Positions 59,772 to 64,000 of a stretch of DNA of 64,000 bases are shown piece by piece; the first letter of the stretch is position 1; each line of letters opens with the position of its first letter. A program made the translations under genes and the position numbers. Source of the DNA: Cytospora piceicola (Eukaryota > Ascomycota > Sordariomycetes > Diaporthales > Cytosporaceae); NCBI GenBank assembly GCA_023375675.1, contig JALQBC010000042.1, forward strand, positions 1 through 64,000, written 5' to 3'. The notes under the pieces were generated by a model. It made no database searches, was not told where the DNA came from, and was given only the letters and a program-made list of their open reading frames with translations.

Positions 59772-62700
59772 AGTTGGAGGGAGCCCCACCTATTCCACTG
59801 ATGGAAATCTCATGGAAACGGGATGGAAAAGGCTGCAAATTCAGTCATACTCTGACACACAAAACTCTCTCTGCGTCTTTCTCTCTCAGGTCATCCAGGG
59901 AGGTCCCAAGTACCAAGTACCAGGTACGTGCCTCCCGCGCGGTTCCGTGATTCCAAGGTTGTCTGAGATCGATGCAGCCTTGTCGCTGACATCCCTGCTA
60001 GAGCTCCATATTTTGCCTTGCGCCCACATGGCGTTCGAGAGAGCAAGGGCCAGCTTGGGGTCGGGGTGTCGCTTTAGTCCGTTTGGGGCTCGAACATCCT
60101 CATCATCCACCAGAATATATGCATGGCTCATCAATGATGCGAGCCCAATAAAACATTTATTTTGGATGCCTCACCGGCCAACCGACGATACGGCCCTTTG
60201 CGAAGTGCAACAATGATTATATCTCCCCTTTGACTTGTTCGAAGTCCATGTCCATAATAAGCATGTGTGTCACATTTTGTATTGTATTTGCATTGCATCG
60301 CATCGCATCGTTGCACTGACACAGCGGCCACTTACACACACAAACTGTGAATTATCGCCTACCTCATGGGTTGCCAATCAGCTTGGTACCGCTTCATCTT
60401 CTTCTGCAAATGACACTCCGCAGCAGGGCTGCAGCCACAGTTAATACTCGGGACGGCAGAAGGATGGTTTGATGAGATGCTGGTCCCCGTCCGTGCATAG
60501 GCTGGGTGGCTTGACCTCAATCAGCCATCGCATCTTGTACCCTGCACTGTTATCTTCAGCCCCCGACATACACTACGTACAAAATCGTACATATCAATAA
60601 GCAAGTCCTGTCTCTGAATCCCATCAATTGATCGCACCCCAGGGATGTAAGCCGGTAAGTCCCGTGCCGTGCTTTTGACAACAGAGCCTTGGCAGGAACT
60701 ATATGCCCAACTGGTAGTACAGTACAATCGAGAGAGAGAGAGAAAAAAAAACAATTCAAAATCCTTGTTACTATTTTTATGACACGCACAGATGTCAGTA
60801 TCCCGTGTCGTCGTCTTAGAGTTGTGAGCCTCAATGAGCAAGGTCCAACCAGAGTGGCCCGCGCTCCCTTGACTTCTAAGTTTGTTTCACCGCAAAGGGA
60901 ACAGGCCGCATAGCAGTTCGGGGGTTGAGAGTCTCGCAGGAGGCCGATTCGGTGGATAATGGGTCGATTCAATCAAATAGGACCTGCAGTTACCCGTGTT
61001 GCCGACTTGACCGTTCTTTGCGCGCAGGTTCCATACGGTCATACCGAATCGAGGCTTAGACTATCACCATAAGCTGACACACAAAATGTCTTGACGTCGA
61101 GCGTAACAAGCAGAAGCAATGCATCGAGTGCACAATATGATGCACAAAAAAATGAAACTGACCTGCTTTGAGCTTATTGCAGCGGGAAACGGCACGATGG
61201 GGCGAGGTGGCTGCAGCCGATGGTATAGAGGACGGTTCATGATGCTTCTTTTTGCTTCTTGCGAGTCTTTCCGACAACTCGAAAGACATGTCGGATGTGA
61301 CGGCGGCGGCACCGAACAGTATCGGCCGGAACTCATTGTACATATGTGCCTCTTAGATCGATTCCACGACTCCAGAGGAATTGTCGGACCCCCCACCCCC
61401 AGTGATTTCTTGGTGCCAGCGGTTGCTGTTGAATTTTGTGATCTTGCCTTTCGGAGACTTTGTAGTACCTCATCGGCGGGATTTGAAACACGGTCAGCGA
61501 TCACCGTGAAGATCTCGCATCAGCCTCAGCTGGTTCGGATTGAGAAAGACACAACGGTTGGCCCTGTGCTCCTCCCTCACCGCTATATCGTCTGATTTTT
61601 CATCACCAGCATCATAATCATCATCATCATCATCAACTGTCGGGCCAGTCGTCCAATATCGGGTTCAAGATTGTCGGTTCCTTGTGGATGTTACGGCAAG
61701 CTGAGACAAGGTTTGTGGCCATTGAGCGGCCGTCGGCCTGGACCTCGGAGCTCCGCTTCTCACTCTGAATGGATACCCTAGATAACGCACGAGGGCCATC
61801 TTACCAAACAAAGACCTCCAGGACTCCTCTTCCTCCAGGAATTAGTACGGAAAAGGCGTCACGAGGGACATGATGCCTTCCCTGTATTGTCACAGCCAAT
61901 GTCTGTTGGTGCCTTGCACTGGGGCACATTCTGAGCAGGGTTTTGCCCAGCTGAAAGCCGCAACTCCCGACGTTATTCTTGCCCTCCGCCCTCCCCCTTG
62001 CAACAATCAAACAATGACGATTGAACCGAATTAAGATTGACGCCCATTGATATCCAAGGGTCTTATCCACCTTGGACACGACCTTGCCTCTTGTGCTTTG
62101 GGTGCAGGATCAATTAGACTCTCTTGCGTGCGTTCATTCGCCAATCTCATTGACTCTGGTGTACAGATTACGGACAACCTGATGTCATGGTCCGTTCTCC
62201 CAAGCAGCCCTGCAGAGATGTATTCTACTGGGTAGAACTCAAACAGTAGGTAGACGGATTTATGAATGCATTACTCTATATGCCTCCCTGAACCATTCCT
62301 TCCCACGGGGACAACGACCAATTGGTCTCGGAGAGCCTGGATTGGGCTCAGTATGAAACACCACGCCCATATTACAACCGCGCTTGAGATTCTAGCCTTT
62401 ACCAGTTGACCACGCCCTAGAAGGATGCTGAACTTCAACACTGATCCATTACCGACTGGAGGGAACCTCTCGTCGGCGGCAATGCATGTTATGTATTTGT
62501 GTGATATCCAAGGCCATTGCCCCTGTCGAGATTCCCCGGATTGGCCGTATAGAGCCGTTGTAAACCGGACCACCCGCAGACAAGAAGCAACACGCGGTGA
62601 CGCATCGTTGACGGTTCTGACGGTCAAAAAGAAGCTGATGCAGGTCGCTTTGGCGGCTGCTTCGGCCAAAGGGATGTTTCCTTGGTTTTCTCCTCCTCAT

Positions 62701-63311
62701 GCGTCTCCAATCTTGTCTTTTTGAATCCACAAATATGTCCCTGATGAGAGAACCATGCATGCATATACCGCGGTAGCTGCGCGCCGAATAGGAGCGAACA
62801 CCTCCACCTGCCAGGCTTGTTGTGCGACTCCCTTGCGGCTATGTGGTAGGGTTGCATCCAGATTTTGTCGATCATCTTTGTTTCATGCATTGAAGTAGCG
62901 ACTACGTGGGAGACCTCATCATGACCTGGCCAACAAAGCAGTAGGGACTCCTGATACTGCACTGTACCGATGCAATCAATAACGAGTAATGAAGATGTCG
63001 CTGGGGGGGAGAGGGGGTGTTCTCATGTTCGAGTACCTAATTCGGAGTTATGTTTATTCCGGCTGTTTGCCCAGCTCATGTACTATTCTGGATAGAGAGC
63101 AGCCTCACTTTTCCACTGGCTACCAGTGCTATCAACTGCAGCAAGCAGGACGATGACGATTCACGGGATGCTGCAAGGGTACCACATCAGGTAAATTGCC
63201 TACGAGTGCCTTCACGATACAGATCCAGTGTACATATGGTACCTAGGTATAATAGCAAAGACAATCCAGAGGATGGTGTAGCCCCCATACTATACACACG
63301 TTTGGTGCAAC

Positions 63312-63350
63312 CATATGCCCACCGCATATGCCCACCGCATATGCCCACCG
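63312..63350. repeat. 13-bp tandem repeat, three perfect copies
   Basis: The unit CATATGCCCACCG occurs at 63312-63324, 63325-63337 and 63338-63350 without a mismatch. No gene is recognised around it. Confidence 0.95.
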
Positions 63351-64000
63351 GCTAAAGTTCCCTTTTTACAAGAGCTGCCTGTTATTTTTCATTTGTTTCA
63401 AAACCCCGGGTGCAAGGCAGAACGGTAAGTGCTTGTCTACTTGTCGTCCGATCATTCTCGTTCTTGGGGCGGAACTAGACCGACAAGGACGAACAGAGTC
63501 CGCGGTCTGAAATCTTAGCACGATTGTGCTGCAACGTTGATCGCGAACGAGGTGGAGCTATTGTCACCGATATGATTTCCTAGACCGGGAGGTGCTATCC
63601 CGAAGGGAAAAAAATTGGATGAACACAGGGCTGTGCAAAAATCCAACCAGTCGTCGTGGCTCGGGCTACCTAGGCATACACAGTTACCATTACGCTTGTG
63701 TGGAATCTCGCTCACATAAGGCACAGTACAGTGGTTGTGTGTCTTCCGGCGGATTCTGCAGCGGGGATGAAGGAAGGGATATCTGGCACCTGCTTGGAAG
63801 TTGGAAGTTGGTACCTACCTACCAGCCTACCTATACGTGTATATGCAGCCTAGGCATTGCGGGACGATACCAGTTGACGGAAGTACTCCGTACCTCAGGA
63901 AGGACCCATCAGTTTGCAGCTTCCCCGTCCTGAATTGAGGTTGCAAATGCAGGCTGCTCCATCTCCCCCACCTTACGTAAAGGAACATTGTACTTAGTAC

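Larger units (their letters stand above)
54585..64000. other. 9.4-kb gene-poor region with microsatellites
   Basis: No frame in this stretch shows a recognisable domain. The longest ATG frames, 205 codons at 56850-57467 (+) and 132 codons at 58182-58580 (-), overlap open frames on the other strand and lack motifs. Microsatellites and short repeats are listed separately. Three perfect TACCTAGGTA palindromes cluster at 56,628-56,835 and another is at 63240-63249. It may be a large upstream regulatory region of PLC and of a gene beyond 64,000, hold long non-coding transcripts, or contain a multi-exon gene I cannot see. Confidence 0.5.

Noticed and set aside
61056..61595. Overlapping frames on both strands
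   Set aside because: Both strands are open for over 90 codons with no domain or intron logic, so neither could be preferred.

Overview
The window is nuclear DNA from a filamentous ascomycete (Pezizomycotina, most likely Sordariomycetes). The evidence is short GT-AG introns of about 50-195 nt with CTAAC-type branch points, long intronless GC-rich exons, fungal-only families (HET domain, AIM6-like, Yfl054-like aquaglyceroporin, lipopeptide pheromone) and an AT-rich block carrying the signature of repeat-induced point mutation (RIP). No species is claimed.

Layout. Bases 1-4729 are very AT-rich, almost free of CpA, full of tandem repeats, and hold the decayed remains of a hAT transposase gene. 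Composition changes abruptly near 4,700, where a hAT-like terminal sequence sits. From there the window is ordinary gene space: an aquaglyceroporin (7.0-9.1 kb, +), TOM40 (11.0-12.2 kb, -) and a 6-phosphofructo-2-kinase whose phosphatase half has lost its catalytic His (13.9-15.7 kb, +). Next comes a segment that looks less constrained (16.7-22.7 kb): an F-box gene with an in-frame TAG, a tRNA-Gly(CCC), an unrecognised small ORF and a HET-domain pseudogene with several lesions. After it come a 26-residue CaaX lipopeptide mating pheromone precursor (23.9 kb, -), a four-exon cyanase (25.0-25.8 kb, -), an AIM6-like membrane-anchored phosphodiesterase-fold protein (27.1-28.3 kb, -) and a lysine-rich CCDC137-like protein (29.6-30.7 kb, +). 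Then follow the giant B-box-binding subunit of TFIIIC (31.4-38.5 kb, +), an unrecognised multi-exon gene (39.0-40.4 kb, -), a full-length ABC-C transporter (43.9-49.1 kb, +) and phosphoinositide-specific phospholipase C (51.2-54.6 kb, -). The last 9.4 kb has no gene I can support, only microsatellites and short repeats.

The genes are mostly independent housekeeping units, as usual in fungi, with no biosynthetic cluster. One functional link is visible: the TFIIIC subunit belongs to the factor that binds the B box seen in the tRNA-Gly gene. The most notable items are the tiny pheromone gene, the predicted kinase-only PFKFB homologue, the RIP-mutated hAT element whose stops fall at former Trp and Gln codons, and a 10-bp palindrome TACCTAGGTA found at eleven or more intergenic sites. 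Many ORF-like stretches begin at non-ATG codons, so gene starts were re-derived from ATGs and splice signals.
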